Shown piece after piece: positions 1-8,128 of a DNA stretch of 64,000 bases. Positions within the stretch are counted from its first letter, which is position 1; every line of letters begins with the position of its first letter. Both the position numbers and the translations under genes were made by a program. The DNA is from UBA6109 sp035366835 (GTDB lineage Bacteria; Desulfobacterota; Syntrophia; Syntrophales; UBA6109). The notes beneath the pieces are model-generated. The model did no database searches and had not been told where the DNA came from. It saw only the letters and a list, made by a program, of their open reading frames with translations. The stretch covers positions 62,001 to 126,000 of the forward strand of contig DAOSIS010000005.1 in NCBI GenBank assembly GCA_035366835.1, read 5' to 3'.

Positions 1-37
1 ATGGACCGACGGCATGGAGAAAGGAGCGATTGTCTGA
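1..37 (+). CDS. C-terminal end of upstream gene, probably TRAP small permease (partial)
   Basis: An open frame (codons from base 2) enters from the left edge and ends at the TGA at 35-37, giving the last residues WTDGMEKGAIV. Its stop overlaps the ATG of the TRAP large permease in a TGATG arrangement. In TRAP operons the small permease (DctQ) usually sits directly upstream of the large one, so this is probably its tail. Only eleven residues are visible, so the identity is inferred from position. Confidence 0.45.
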   Translation, partial: WTDGMEKGAIV

Positions 38-1317
38 TGGAGACTGCGGTTCTCTTCGGGATATTCATCTTTCTCTTCTGCCTGAACGTGCCGATCGCCG
101 TCGCCCTGGCGACGGCGGCGATCGTCGTCCTGGCCTCCACCACGGACTTCAGCCTCTACATGATCGCCCAGCGGATGTTCGCTGCGCTCCTGTCGCCGCC
201 GCTCCTGGCGATCCCTTCGTTCGTCTTCGCCGGCGTCGTCATGTCCCACGGCGGCATCTCCAAGTATCTCATCGCCGCCCTGCGCACCTGGGTCGGGCAC
301 CTTCCGGGCGGTCTGGCCGTCGTGACCATCGCCGCCTGCGCGATCTTCGCCGCCATTTCGGGATCGAGCCCGGCGACGGCGGCCGCGATCGGCGCCATCA
401 TGCTGCCGGCCATGATCGAGAACGGCTATTCCAAGCGCTACGCCATGGGGCTCGTCGCAGCTTCCGGAACGCTGGGCATTCTCATCCCGCCCAGCGTGAC
501 GATGGTCATCTTCGGCATCGTGGCCGAGTACTCCATCGGCGAGCTCTTCGCCGCCGGCATGATCCCGGGCATCCTCCTTGCCGGCATCCTGGTCGTCAGC
601 GCGGTCATCTATGCCCAGCGGCAGAAGATGACCAAGACCGCCAAAGCCACCTGGCCAGAGCGCTGGAAGGCGACTTTCAAAGCCATCCCCGGTATGTTCC
701 TGCCTTTCTTTATCCTGGGGAGCATCTACTCGGGGATCGTCACCCCGACGGAAGCGGCGGTCCTTTCGGTCTTCTACACGCTCGTCGTGTCGGCGTTCAT
801 ATACCGGGAACTCAGGTGGAGCGGCATCCGCCCGATCCTTCGGGAGGCGATCAATATTTCCTCGATGATTTATCTGATCATCGCCGCGGCCATGGTCTTC
901 TCGCTGTTCCTGACGGCGAAGCAGATCCCGCAGCAGGTGCTGATGGCGATCACTGCGGCGAAGGTCAGCAAGTGGATGTTCTTCCTCGTGACGCAGCTCA
1001 TGTTCTTCGTCATGGGGACCTTCCTGGAGGCTGTGTCGATCACGCTGATCACGCTGCCCATCCTGCTGCCCGTCATCCGGGCGCTGGATATTCCCATCGT
1101 CCAGTTCTGCGTCGTCATGACCGTCAACATGGAATTGGCGATGATCACGCCGCCCGTCGGCCTGAACCTCTTCGTCGTGTCGGCGATGGCCAAGGAAAAA
1201 CTGGAGGAAGTCGTCAAGGGCGTCTGGCCCTTCCTGTTGATCATGGTCGGCGCCTTGATCCTCTTCGTCGTCTGGCCGGACCTTTCCACGTTCCTGCCGG
1301 CGAGAATGAGGATGTAG
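37..1317 (+). CDS. dctM: TRAP transporter large permease, DctM family
   Basis: Inner-membrane subunit of a tripartite ATP-independent periplasmic transporter, which imports organic acids and related solutes using an ion gradient. The 426-residue product is the usual DctM length and is almost wholly hydrophobic, with about a dozen membrane segments. The family-typical SGSSPATAAAIG region lies near residue 110 and the GILIPPSV region near 150. The ATG at 37 is preferred over the ATG at base 1 because it follows AAGGAG and gives a normal start (METAVLFG). The substrate cannot be read from the sequence because the binding protein lies outside the window. Confidence 0.9.
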   Translation: METAVLFGIFIFLFCLNVPIAVALATAAIVVLASTTDFSLYMIAQRMFAALLSPPLLAIPSFVFAGVVMSHGGISKYLIAALRTWVGHLPGGLAVVTIAACAIFAAISGSSPATAAAIGAIMLPAMIENGYSKRYAMGLVAASGTLGILIPPSVTMVIFGIVAEYSIGELFAAGMIPGILLAGILVVSAVIYAQRQKMTKTAKATWPERWKATFKAIPGMFLPFFILGSIYSGIVTPTEAAVLSVFYTLVVSAFIYRELRWSGIRPILREAINISSMIYLIIAAAMVFSLFLTAKQIPQQVLMAITAAKVSKWMFFLVTQLMFFVMGTFLEAVSITLITLPILLPVIRALDIPIVQFCVVMTVNMELAMITPPVGLNLFVVSAMAKEKLEEVVKGVWPFLLIMVGALILFVVWPDLSTFLPARMRM

Positions 1318-1350
1318 ATCGCGGTTCGCACGTTCAACGCCGTTGCGTTG

Positions 1351-1387
1351 CCGGGGGGACCCCTCGCGGGGATTCCCCCGGTTTTTT
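1351..1387 (+). terminator. Rho-independent terminator after dctM
   Basis: CCGGGGG (1351 onward) pairs with CCCCCGG (ending 1381), with an inner CCCC/GGGG stem, and is followed by a run of six T. It lies 34 bases past the dctM stop and ends the TRAP operon. Confidence 0.8.
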
Positions 1388-1395
1388 GTTTGTCG

Positions 1396-1424
1396 TTGAC
1401 TTTAGACCCGACGACCCCTATATT
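1396..1424 (+). promoter_or_regulatory. Sigma70-type promoter of the polymer-forming membrane protein gene
   Basis: TTGACT (1396-1401) and TATATT (1419-1424) are separated by exactly 17 bases. This is a near-consensus housekeeping promoter just after the dctM terminator and about 40 bases before the next start codon, so the next gene starts a new transcription unit. Confidence 0.7.
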
Positions 1425-1463
1425 AACTCGCTTTTAAGAGCGCAGAAGGTCTGGGGCCGGAAC

Positions 1464-2351
1464 ATGGCGTTGAGACGGGTCGTTGTGAGAGGCGCTGGAG
1501 GGAACAGCACGAGCGGAGGGCGGTGGGCCCTGCTGCTCCTCTTGGTCGTGCTCCTGACGGCGGCCGATGCCTGGGGAAGTGCGAGAAGCCTCGTCAGGAT
1601 CGGATCCGATGTCACGGTGGAAGAGGGACGCACGGTCGGCCATGCAGTGGCCATCGGCGGACAACTCACCGTCGACGGCACGGTGGAAGGCCATGCGGTG
1701 GCGATCGGAGGCTCCGTCGTCCTGGGTACAGGGGCGTCCGTAGAGGGCAATGTCGTCGCGATCGGCGGCATCATCGTCGCCGCCCGCGGCGCGGAAGTGG
1801 GCGGGAGCCTGACGGAGCTCAACACCTCCAACATATCCGCCGCGATCTCCGAGGCCCTGAGCGGGGACTGGGAGGGCTGGTCCTGGGTATTCGCCGTTGT
1901 CTCGGTTCTCATCTTCGCGGCGATCCTGCTGTTTTCATTGATCCTCGTCGCCTTCATCCCCCGTCACATCGGGCTGATCGGCGAGGCAATCTCGAGGAAC
2001 CCCGTCCGCGTCACCTTCTGGGGCATCCTGGGGGGAATCCTGATCGTCAATCTGGTTCTCCTGCTGATCATTTCCGTCATCGGCATCTTCCTCCTTCCCT
2101 GGGTGATCCCGCTTCTCCTCTGCATGATCATGCCGGGGCTCACCGCCCTGGCCGCGAGGATCGGCAGGGTGGTGCGCACGCGGCTGCTCCGAAGCCGCAA
2201 CGACGCCCCCCTCCGTGAGGTCATGTGGGGGCTCGCGGTCCTGCTGGTGGTGGGCTGGATTCCCTATCTCGGGGTCCTCGTGAAGCTGGCCGCCGTCACC
2301 GTCAGCCTCGGAGGCACACTGCTCACGGCCTTCGGGACGCGTGAGATCTGA
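1464..2351 (+). CDS. Polymer-forming (bactofilin-like repeat) membrane protein
   Basis: A 295-residue protein of unknown function. A signal peptide or anchor covers about residues 15-38. It is followed by a beta-repeat region (about 40-120) in which GHAVAIGG/GNVVAIGG units recur at regular spacing, as in polymer-forming cytoskeletal or adhesin-like beta-solenoids. Three to four membrane helices follow (about 140-290), with a VIGIFLLPWVIPLLL stretch. The architecture suggests an envelope protein with an extracytoplasmic beta-solenoid. The ATG at 1464 matches the promoter at 1396-1424; the frame is open much further upstream, but that part overlaps dctM and is a shadow. Confidence 0.7.
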   Translation: MALRRVVVRGAGGNSTSGGRWALLLLLVVLLTAADAWGSARSLVRIGSDVTVEEGRTVGHAVAIGGQLTVDGTVEGHAVAIGGSVVLGTGASVEGNVVAIGGIIVAARGAEVGGSLTELNTSNISAAISEALSGDWEGWSWVFAVVSVLIFAAILLFSLILVAFIPRHIGLIGEAISRNPVRVTFWGILGGILIVNLVLLLIISVIGIFLLPWVIPLLLCMIMPGLTALAARIGRVVRTRLLRSRNDAPLREVMWGLAVLLVVGWIPYLGVLVKLAAVTVSLGGTLLTAFGTREI

Positions 2352-2504
2352 TTGCAAATTCCGTCCTCCTAAGGTAGGAAGAATCACCTCTGCGGGCGGG
2401 CTCCGGCGGCCGCCGGTGGGGAATAGGGGGCACAGGAGCCTGTCCGCCGGAGCGGCTGCTGTTCCGAAACGGCAGCGGAATCCGAAAGGGCTCCCGAAAC
2501 GGCT

Positions 2505-5500
2505 ATGGCGCATCGCATCGAAATCGGATTGAAGGAGGGCATCCGGGACGCCCTCGGGGAAAAGATCAAACGCCGGATCGTCGAACACCTGCGCATCCCC
2601 GTCGACCGCGTCCGGACCGTCGACGTGTACACGCTGGACGGCGATCTCGATACCGAGTCGCTGGACCGCGCGGCACGCGGACCCCTTTCCGATCCCGTCA
2701 TTCAGACCGCCGCGATCGACCGCGGCCTGGCGCCGGCGGGAAGCTTCGGCTGGCTGATCGAGGTCGGCTACCGGCCCGGCGTGACGGACAACGTCGGAAA
2801 GACGGCTCGCGAGGCGATCGGACTCCTCCTCGGGAAAAGAGGCGACCAGGCCGTTCCCGTCTACACCTCCCGCCAGTACCTCATCACGGCCGTACGGGAC
2901 CGCTGCAGCCTGGATGTCCTCACCCGGGCCGACGCCGAAAAGATCGCGACCAACCTCCTGGCGAACGAGCTGATCGAGCGCTTCGAGATTGTGGACGGCA
3001 AAACCTGGAATCCGGACCGCGGCATCGCACCCTACGTGCCCCATGTCACGGGCACGGACTCCCCCCGCGTCGGCCTCGTCGACCTGGACGTCGCCGATGC
3101 GGAGCTCCAGCGGATCAGCGCCGACGGCATGCTGGCCCTCACGCTGCAGGAGATGAAGATCATCCGCGATTATCTGCGCGACCCGGCAGTCCGGAGCGAA
3201 AGAGAAGAGGTCGGCCTCACCGGGCAGGCCACGGACGCCGAACTGGAGTGCCTGGCCCAGACCTGGTCGGAGCACTGCAAACACAAGATCTTCAACGCCG
3301 TCATCACCTACAGGGAAGGCATGAAGCCCGCCGAGAAGATCGAATCCCTCTTCGACACCTACATCAAGGGCTCGACGCAGAAAATCCGCGCCGGGCTCGG
3401 CGCCGATGACTGGCTGCTTTCGGTCTTCACCGACAATGCCGGCGTCGTCCGGTTCAACGACGATTGGAGCCTGGTCTTCAAGGTCGAAACGCACAACTCC
3501 CCTTCGGCGCTCGACCCGTACGGCGGCGCCCTGACGGGCATCGTCGGCGTCAACCGGGACCCCTTCGGAACGGGACGCGGGGCGAGGCTCATCTTCAATA
3601 CGGACGTCTTCTGCTTCGCGCCGCCCGATTACGACAAGCCGCTCCCCAGGCGCATCCTCCATCCCCGCCGGATCTACGAAGGCGTGCGGGAGGGCGTCGA
3701 ACACGGCGGCAACAAGAGCGGCATTCCCACGGTCAACGGCTGTCTCGTCTTCGACGAACGGTATCTGGGAAAGCCGCTGGTGTACTGCGGAACGGGCGGC
3801 ATCATGCCGGCCCGGATCGGGGGGCGGCCGAGCCACCTGAAGGAGATCCTGCCCGGCGACCTGGTCGTGATGACCGGAGGCCGCATCGGCAAGGACGGCA
3901 TCCACGGCGCGACCTTCTCCTCCGAAGAGCTCCACGAGGGGTCTCCCGTCACGGCCGTTCAGATCGGTGATCCCATCACGCAGAAGAAGATGACGGATTT
4001 CCTCCTGAAGGCGCGCGACCTCGATCTGTACCGCTGCATCACCGACAACGGCGCCGGCGGCCTGTCCTCCTCGGTGGGGGAGACGGCGCGGCTCTCCGGC
4101 GGCTGCGAGATCGACCTCGAGAAGGCGCCGCTGAAGTACGCCGGACTCAACCCCTGGGAGATCCTGATCTCCGAGTCCCAGGAGCGCATGACGCTGGCGG
4201 TCGATCCGGCTCGCATCGACGCCTTCCTCGCCCTCGCGCGGAAGATGGACGTGGAGGCGACCGTCCTGGGCCGTTATACCGACAGCGGGAAATTCCACGT
4301 CCGCTACGGCGAGAGGACCGTTGCCTTCCTCGATATGGATTTTCTGCACGCCGGCCTTCCCCCGATGCAGCTCGAGGCGGTCTGGACGCCGCCGAGCCAT
4401 CCCGAGCCGGATTTCGCGACGCCGGGAAATCTCGGGGACGCGCTGAAGAAGATGCTCTCCCGTCTCAACCTCTGCAGCAAGGAGTCCGTCGTGCGCCAGT
4501 ACGACCACGAGGTCCAGGGCGGCAGCGTCGTCAAACCCCTCGTGGGTGCCGCAAACGACGGCCCCGGCGACGCGGCGGTGATCCGGCCGCTGCTGGATTC
4601 CTTCGCGGGAATCATCGTCTCCAACGGCATCTGCCCCCGCTACGGCGACATCGATGCTTACGCCATGGCCGCCTGCGCCCTGGACGAGGCGCTGCGCAAC
4701 GCCATTGCCGTGGGCGGAAATCTGAAGCGGATCGCCGTCCTGGACAACTTCTGCTGGTGCGATCCCGTGCAGTCCGAAAAGACGCCCGACGGCGAATACA
4801 AGCTGGCGCAGCTGGTCCGGGCCAACAAGGCCCTGTACGAGTACACGACGGCCTTCGGCGTTCCCTGCATTTCCGGCAAGGACAGCATGAAAAACGACTA
4901 CATGATCGGGGACGTGAAGATCTCGATCCCGCCGACGCTGCTCTTTTCCGCGCTGGGCGTCATGGAGGACGTCCGGAAGGCGGTGACGATGGACGCCAAG
5001 GGACCGGGCGACCTCGTCTATGTGCTGGGGAAGACGCGCCGGGAGCTGGGCGGCTCCGAGTGGTTCGCCATGCACGGTTTCATCGGGAACGGCGTTCCCC
5101 AGGTTCGCATCGGGGAGGCGAAGGCGCTGTACGAAGCGCTGAGCGGGGCGATCGACCGGGGGCTTGTCGCCTCCTGCCACGACTGTTCGGACGGGGGGCT
5201 GGGCGCGGCCCTGGCCGAGACGGCGTTCGCCGGGGCCTTCGGACTGGAGGTCTCCCTGAGGGATGTGCCCGCCGAGGGATGCGAACGGGAGGACGATCTG
5301 CTCTTTTCCGAATCGGCGAGCCGCTTCGTCGTCACCGTCGCTCCGCGTTTCCGGAAGGCCTTCGAGAAGGCAATGAAGAACTGCGCCGCCGCCAGGATCG
5401 GCGTCGTCACGGAGCAGCCCCTGCTGCGCGTCGAAGGGTTCTCGGGGAAGATGGCGATCGAGGAGCCGATCGCCGGATTGAAGGCGGCCTGGCAGCGGAC

Positions 5501-5513
5501 GCTCTCGTTCTGA
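2505..5513 (+). CDS. purL: Phosphoribosylformylglycinamidine synthase, fused PurS-PurL
   Basis: Catalyses the ATP-dependent conversion of FGAR to FGAM, step four of de novo purine synthesis, using ammonia from the PurQ subunit. The 1002-residue product has a PurS-like N-terminal region (about 1-130, opening MAHRIEIGLKEG) joined to the PurL catalytic core. Visible PurL hallmarks are SEHCKHK near 255-261, the ETHNSPSALDPYGGA segment near 327 and the SCHDCSDGGLGAAL segment near 890. It is longer than small PurL (about 740) and shorter than E. coli PurL (1295) because the glutaminase is separate: purQ follows 70 bases later. Start at 2505 keeps the whole PurS-like strand-helix unit; the ribosome site is weak. 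Confidence 0.93.
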   Translation: MAHRIEIGLKEGIRDALGEKIKRRIVEHLRIPVDRVRTVDVYTLDGDLDTESLDRAARGPLSDPVIQTAAIDRGLAPAGSFGWLIEVGYRPGVTDNVGKTAREAIGLLLGKRGDQAVPVYTSRQYLITAVRDRCSLDVLTRADAEKIATNLLANELIERFEIVDGKTWNPDRGIAPYVPHVTGTDSPRVGLVDLDVADAELQRISADGMLALTLQEMKIIRDYLRDPAVRSEREEVGLTGQATDAELECLAQTWSEHCKHKIFNAVITYREGMKPAEKIESLFDTYIKGSTQKIRAGLGADDWLLSVFTDNAGVVRFNDDWSLVFKVETHNSPSALDPYGGALTGIVGVNRDPFGTGRGARLIFNTDVFCFAPPDYDKPLPRRILHPRRIYEGVREGVEHGGNKSGIPTVNGCLVFDERYLGKPLVYCGTGGIMPARIGGRPSHLKEILPGDLVVMTGGRIGKDGIHGATFSSEELHEGSPVTAVQIGDPITQKKMTDFLLKARDLDLYRCITDNGAGGLSSSVGETARLSGGCEIDLEKAPLKYAGLNPWEILISESQERMTLAVDPARIDAFLALARKMDVEATVLGRYTDSGKFHVRYGERTVAFLDMDFLHAGLPPMQLEAVWTPPSHPEPDFATPGNLGDALKKMLSRLNLCSKESVVRQYDHEVQGGSVVKPLVGAANDGPGDAAVIRPLLDSFAGIIVSNGICPRYGDIDAYAMAACALDEALRNAIAVGGNLKRIAVLDNFCWCDPVQSEKTPDGEYKLAQLVRANKALYEYTTAFGVPCISGKDSMKNDYMIGDVKISIPPTLLFSALGVMEDVRKAVTMDAKGPGDLVYVLGKTRRELGGSEWFAMHGFIGNGVPQVRIGEAKALYEALSGAIDRGLVASCHDCSDGGLGAALAETAFAGAFGLEVSLRDVPAEGCEREDDLLFSESASRFVVTVAPRFRKAFEKAMKNCAAARIGVVTEQPLLRVEGFSGKMAIEEPIAGLKAAWQRTLSF

Positions 5514-5583
5514 AATGCGGAAGGTACGGAAAGAACGTCGTCCAGAAAGTTGACGAGGGGTGAACCCCCGGAGAAGAACCAAC

Positions 5584-6411
5584 ATGCGCGGGAAAATCAG
5601 CTCCATCGTCGTTACGGGAAACGGCACGAACTGCGAAGTGGAGATGGCCCATGCCTGCCGCCTGGCGGGATTCGACCGGGTCGACATCGTCCACATCAGC
5701 GAACTGCTCTGCGGCAAGGTGCGCCTCGACGACTACCATTTCCTGAACCTGCCCGGAGGGTTCCTCGACGGCGACGACCTCGGGTCGGCCAAGGCCGCGG
5801 CCAACCGGATCCTCCACGCCCGCGTCGCGGGGCGGGAAGAGCATCTCTTCGACCAGTTCTCGCGCTTCATCGGCGACGGGAAGCTGATCCTGGGCGTCTG
5901 CAACGGGTTCCAGCTTCTCGTCAAGCTCGGCATGCTTCCCGGTTTCGGCGGTGATTATACCACCCAGACCGTGACGCTTTCCTACAACGACTCCGGCCGT
6001 TTCGAGGACCGCTGGGTCTGGCTGCGCGTGAACGGCCTGTCCCCCTGCGTCTTCACGAAAGACATCGAGCGCCTGTACCTGCCGGTCCGCCACGGCGAGG
6101 GGAAGTTCATCGCCAAGGATGAGGAGATTCTGGAGCGCCTGCACCGCGAGGACCGGATCGTCGTCCAGTACAGCCACGAAGACGGCCTCGTTCCGACGAT
6201 GGATTATCCCGCCAACCCCAACGGCGCCGAGGATGCGATCGCCGGCATCTGCAGCGAAACGGGCAGGATCTTCGGACTGATGCCCCATCCGGAGGCCTAT
6301 TCCCACCGCACGAACCACCCCCGCTGGACCCGCGAGGATCTCCCCGAGGAGGGGATGGGACTCGCCCTCTTCAAGAACGCCGCGAAATTCCTCCGCAGCA
6401 GCGAATTCTGA
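5584..6411 (+). CDS. purQ: FGAM synthase glutaminase subunit PurQ
   Basis: Class I glutamine amidotransferase that hydrolyses glutamine and feeds ammonia to PurL. The 275-residue product carries the nucleophile cysteine in GVCNGFQLLVKLG (Cys106) and the catalytic His-Glu pair in LMPHPEAYSH near 240. It is somewhat longer than the roughly 225-residue Bacillus form, in line with the E. coli-like glutaminase domain that pairs with large PurL. The ATG at 5584 has GGAG ten bases upstream; a GTG at 5560 in the same frame is a less likely alternative. It lies directly downstream of purL and is surely co-transcribed. Confidence 0.92.
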   Translation: MRGKISSIVVTGNGTNCEVEMAHACRLAGFDRVDIVHISELLCGKVRLDDYHFLNLPGGFLDGDDLGSAKAAANRILHARVAGREEHLFDQFSRFIGDGKLILGVCNGFQLLVKLGMLPGFGGDYTTQTVTLSYNDSGRFEDRWVWLRVNGLSPCVFTKDIERLYLPVRHGEGKFIAKDEEILERLHREDRIVVQYSHEDGLVPTMDYPANPNGAEDAIAGICSETGRIFGLMPHPEAYSHRTNHPRWTREDLPEEGMGLALFKNAAKFLRSSEF

Positions 6412-6469
6412 GACATCGGGCGGATCCGAGACGGCGCATCCGCCGAAAAGCGAATACCCTGCTTTTTTC

Positions 6470-6498
6470 TTGCCGCAGCCCGGTTGTTGTGGCATAAC
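6470..6498 (+). promoter_or_regulatory. Possible promoter of hicBA
   Basis: TTGCCG (6470-6475) and CATAAC (6493-6498) are spaced by 17 bases and lie 28 bases before the hicB start. The -10 matches consensus at only four of six positions, so this is tentative. Confidence 0.35.
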
Positions 6499-6525
6499 AA
6501 TATGGAATTCACGAGGGAACGAGAA

Positions 6526-6762
6526 ATGACGAGCTATCTCGCGAGATACACGAAAATTCCTTCCGGCTACATGGGGCAGCTTGTGGAGTGGCCGGAAGTC
6601 GTGACGGAAGGGCGGGACATCGAGGAATGCCGGGCCATGCTGCGGGACGCACTCCATGAGATGATCCTTGCTTATCGCCAAACAGGGCGTCCGATCCCGG
6701 CGGGAACGGACCTCGTGGAGCCCTTTGCCGTAGAGGGGGACTATGTCGGTCAGCCGGCATGA
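6526..6762 (+). CDS. hicB: HicB-family antitoxin
   Basis: Antitoxin of a type II toxin-antitoxin pair. The 78-residue protein has the HicB partial RNase H-like fold signature: a strand, then SGYMGQLVEWPEVVTEG, then the helix DIEECRAMLRDALHEMILAY, ending with GRPIP. It should bind and block HicA and repress its own promoter, although no separate HTH or ribbon-helix-helix tail is visible in this short form. The ATG at 6526 follows GAGGGA by seven bases; ATGs at 6484 and 6502 are in frame but add residues foreign to the family. It overlaps hicA by 20 bases. Confidence 0.85.
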   Translation: MTSYLARYTKIPSGYMGQLVEWPEVVTEGRDIEECRAMLRDALHEMILAYRQTGRPIPAGTDLVEPFAVEGDYVGQPA

Positions 6763-6931
6763 CCTCATCCGGTACCTGGCGGAAAACGGATTCCGCATGC
6801 TCCGCGAGGGAGCCAATCACACCATCTATACCAACGACATCAAAATCATACCCGTCAAAAGGCACCGGACCTTCGACCGCATTACAGCCAATGAAATCTG
6901 CAAGCAGGCCGGTTTGCCGAAGAAATTCTGA
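6743..6931 (+). CDS. hicA: HicA-family mRNA interferase toxin
   Basis: Small toxin (62 residues) with the double-stranded-RNA-binding-like HicA fold, which cleaves mRNA. The core pattern is present: LIRYLAENGF, then REGANHTIYTN with the catalytic histidine (His26), then IIPVKRHRTFDRITANEICKQAGL. Its ATG at 6743 lies inside the end of hicB, so the two are translationally coupled with the antitoxin first, the reverse of the E. coli hicAB order. All key residues are intact, so the pair looks functional. Confidence 0.88.
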   Translation: MSVSRHDLIRYLAENGFRMLREGANHTIYTNDIKIIPVKRHRTFDRITANEICKQAGLPKKF

Positions 6932-7016
6932 CCGGACGGCGTCTCCCGCCTTTACGGGGAGGGCATGCAGGTTCCCCAACGCGGAGGCGGGGATCCGGGC
7001 TGTTCGGAGAAACGGC

Positions 7017-8069
7017 ATGAAACGCATCCTTTCTTCGATATTGCTGGTTTTGTGTTCAGCGTCTCTCGCCTTTTCCGCCGAGGTGAAGAACCTTTCCATG
7101 GGGACCGTGGGCGACGAGATCGTCCTGACCTATGACCTGGTCGGGCGGCTGGGCGAGCGCGAGGCCGACGTGACCGTCGTCCTGACGATCGGCAACGAAC
7201 GCTACGGCGCCGATCGCCTCTCCCTGAAGGGCGACTTCGGAAAGAAGGTCGCCATGGGGCGGGGGAAGCGCATCGCCTGGGAGGTCCTGAAGGATTTCCC
7301 CGCGGGCTTCGAGGGCCAGGTCTCCTGGGAGGTTTCGGCCGCCGGAAAGGACGACGTCGCCGGGAAGAATTTCACTGACGCGGCCACGGGCATGGAGTTC
7401 GCCTTCGTGAAAGGCGGCTGCTTCGAGATGGGGGACACCTTCGGCGTTTTTTTGGGCGGGTCGGACGAAAAGCCCGTCCACAGCGTCTGCGTCGGAGATT
7501 TCCACATGGGGAAATACGAAGTGACGCAGGCCCAGTGGGAGAAGGTGATGGGAAGCAATCCTTCCCATTTCAGAAAAGGCGGCAGCTATCCGGTGGAGGA
7601 GGTCTCCTGGAACGATGCGCAGGAGTTTATCGGGAAGTTGAACCGGATGACAGGGAAAAGCTATCGCCTGCCCACGGAGGCGGAGTGGGAATACGCGGCC
7701 CGGAGCGGTGGCAAGCGCGAGAAATGGGCGGGTACGAGCAGTGAAGCGGATCTCGCCGACTATGTCTGGTATGCTAAAAACGCCGGTGACAGCACTCATC
7801 CGGCCGGAGAAAAGAAGCCGAACGGCTTGGGCTTGTACGACATGAGCGGCAATGTCTGGGAGTGGTGCGGTGACTGGTACGGGAAAGATTACTATGCCAG
7901 CAGCCCGCGGGATAATCCAACGGGGCCGTCTTCGGGGGAATCTCGCGTCTACCGCGGCGGTTCTTGGTACAACATACCGAGGCACGTGCGCGCGACGCAC
8001 CGGTACTGTTCCTCTCCGAACTTCCGGAGCACCGACTTATGTTTTCGCTTGGTCCTGCCCGCCAGGTAA
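7017..8069 (+). CDS. Exported SUMF1/formylglycine-generating-enzyme-fold protein, probably non-catalytic
   Basis: A 350-residue protein with a signal peptide (about 1-21, MKRILSSILLVLCSASLAFSA). An immunoglobulin-like or beta-sandwich domain spans about 22-115 and a C-terminal SUMF1/FGE-sulfatase domain about 122-350. The fold markers are KYEVTQAQWEKVM, RLPTEAEWEYAAR, GLYDMSGNVWEWCGDWY and YRGGSW. True formylglycine-generating enzymes carry an active cysteine pair just after the GGSW-type strand; here the segment reads WYNIPRHVRATHRYC and the usual GFR becomes CFR, so catalysis is doubtful. A GGAG site precedes the ATG at 7017. The caspase-like gene follows 59 bases later and the two probably work together. 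Confidence 0.82.
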   Translation: MKRILSSILLVLCSASLAFSAEVKNLSMGTVGDEIVLTYDLVGRLGEREADVTVVLTIGNERYGADRLSLKGDFGKKVAMGRGKRIAWEVLKDFPAGFEGQVSWEVSAAGKDDVAGKNFTDAATGMEFAFVKGGCFEMGDTFGVFLGGSDEKPVHSVCVGDFHMGKYEVTQAQWEKVMGSNPSHFRKGGSYPVEEVSWNDAQEFIGKLNRMTGKSYRLPTEAEWEYAARSGGKREKWAGTSSEADLADYVWYAKNAGDSTHPAGEKKPNGLGLYDMSGNVWEWCGDWYGKDYYASSPRDNPTGPSSGESRVYRGGSWYNIPRHVRATHRYCSSPNFRSTDLCFRLVLPAR

Positions 8070-8128
8070 TTTTTCCGGGTCCTGATTTTCTGTTTTGCGG
8101 AGATGCGAAGACCTTGAGAGGTGATGTC

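Noticed and set aside
1935..5717. A 1260-codon open frame antisense to purL
   Set aside because: It runs opposite the whole of purL, has no recognisable domain and low-complexity composition; it is a shadow of GC-rich codon usage.
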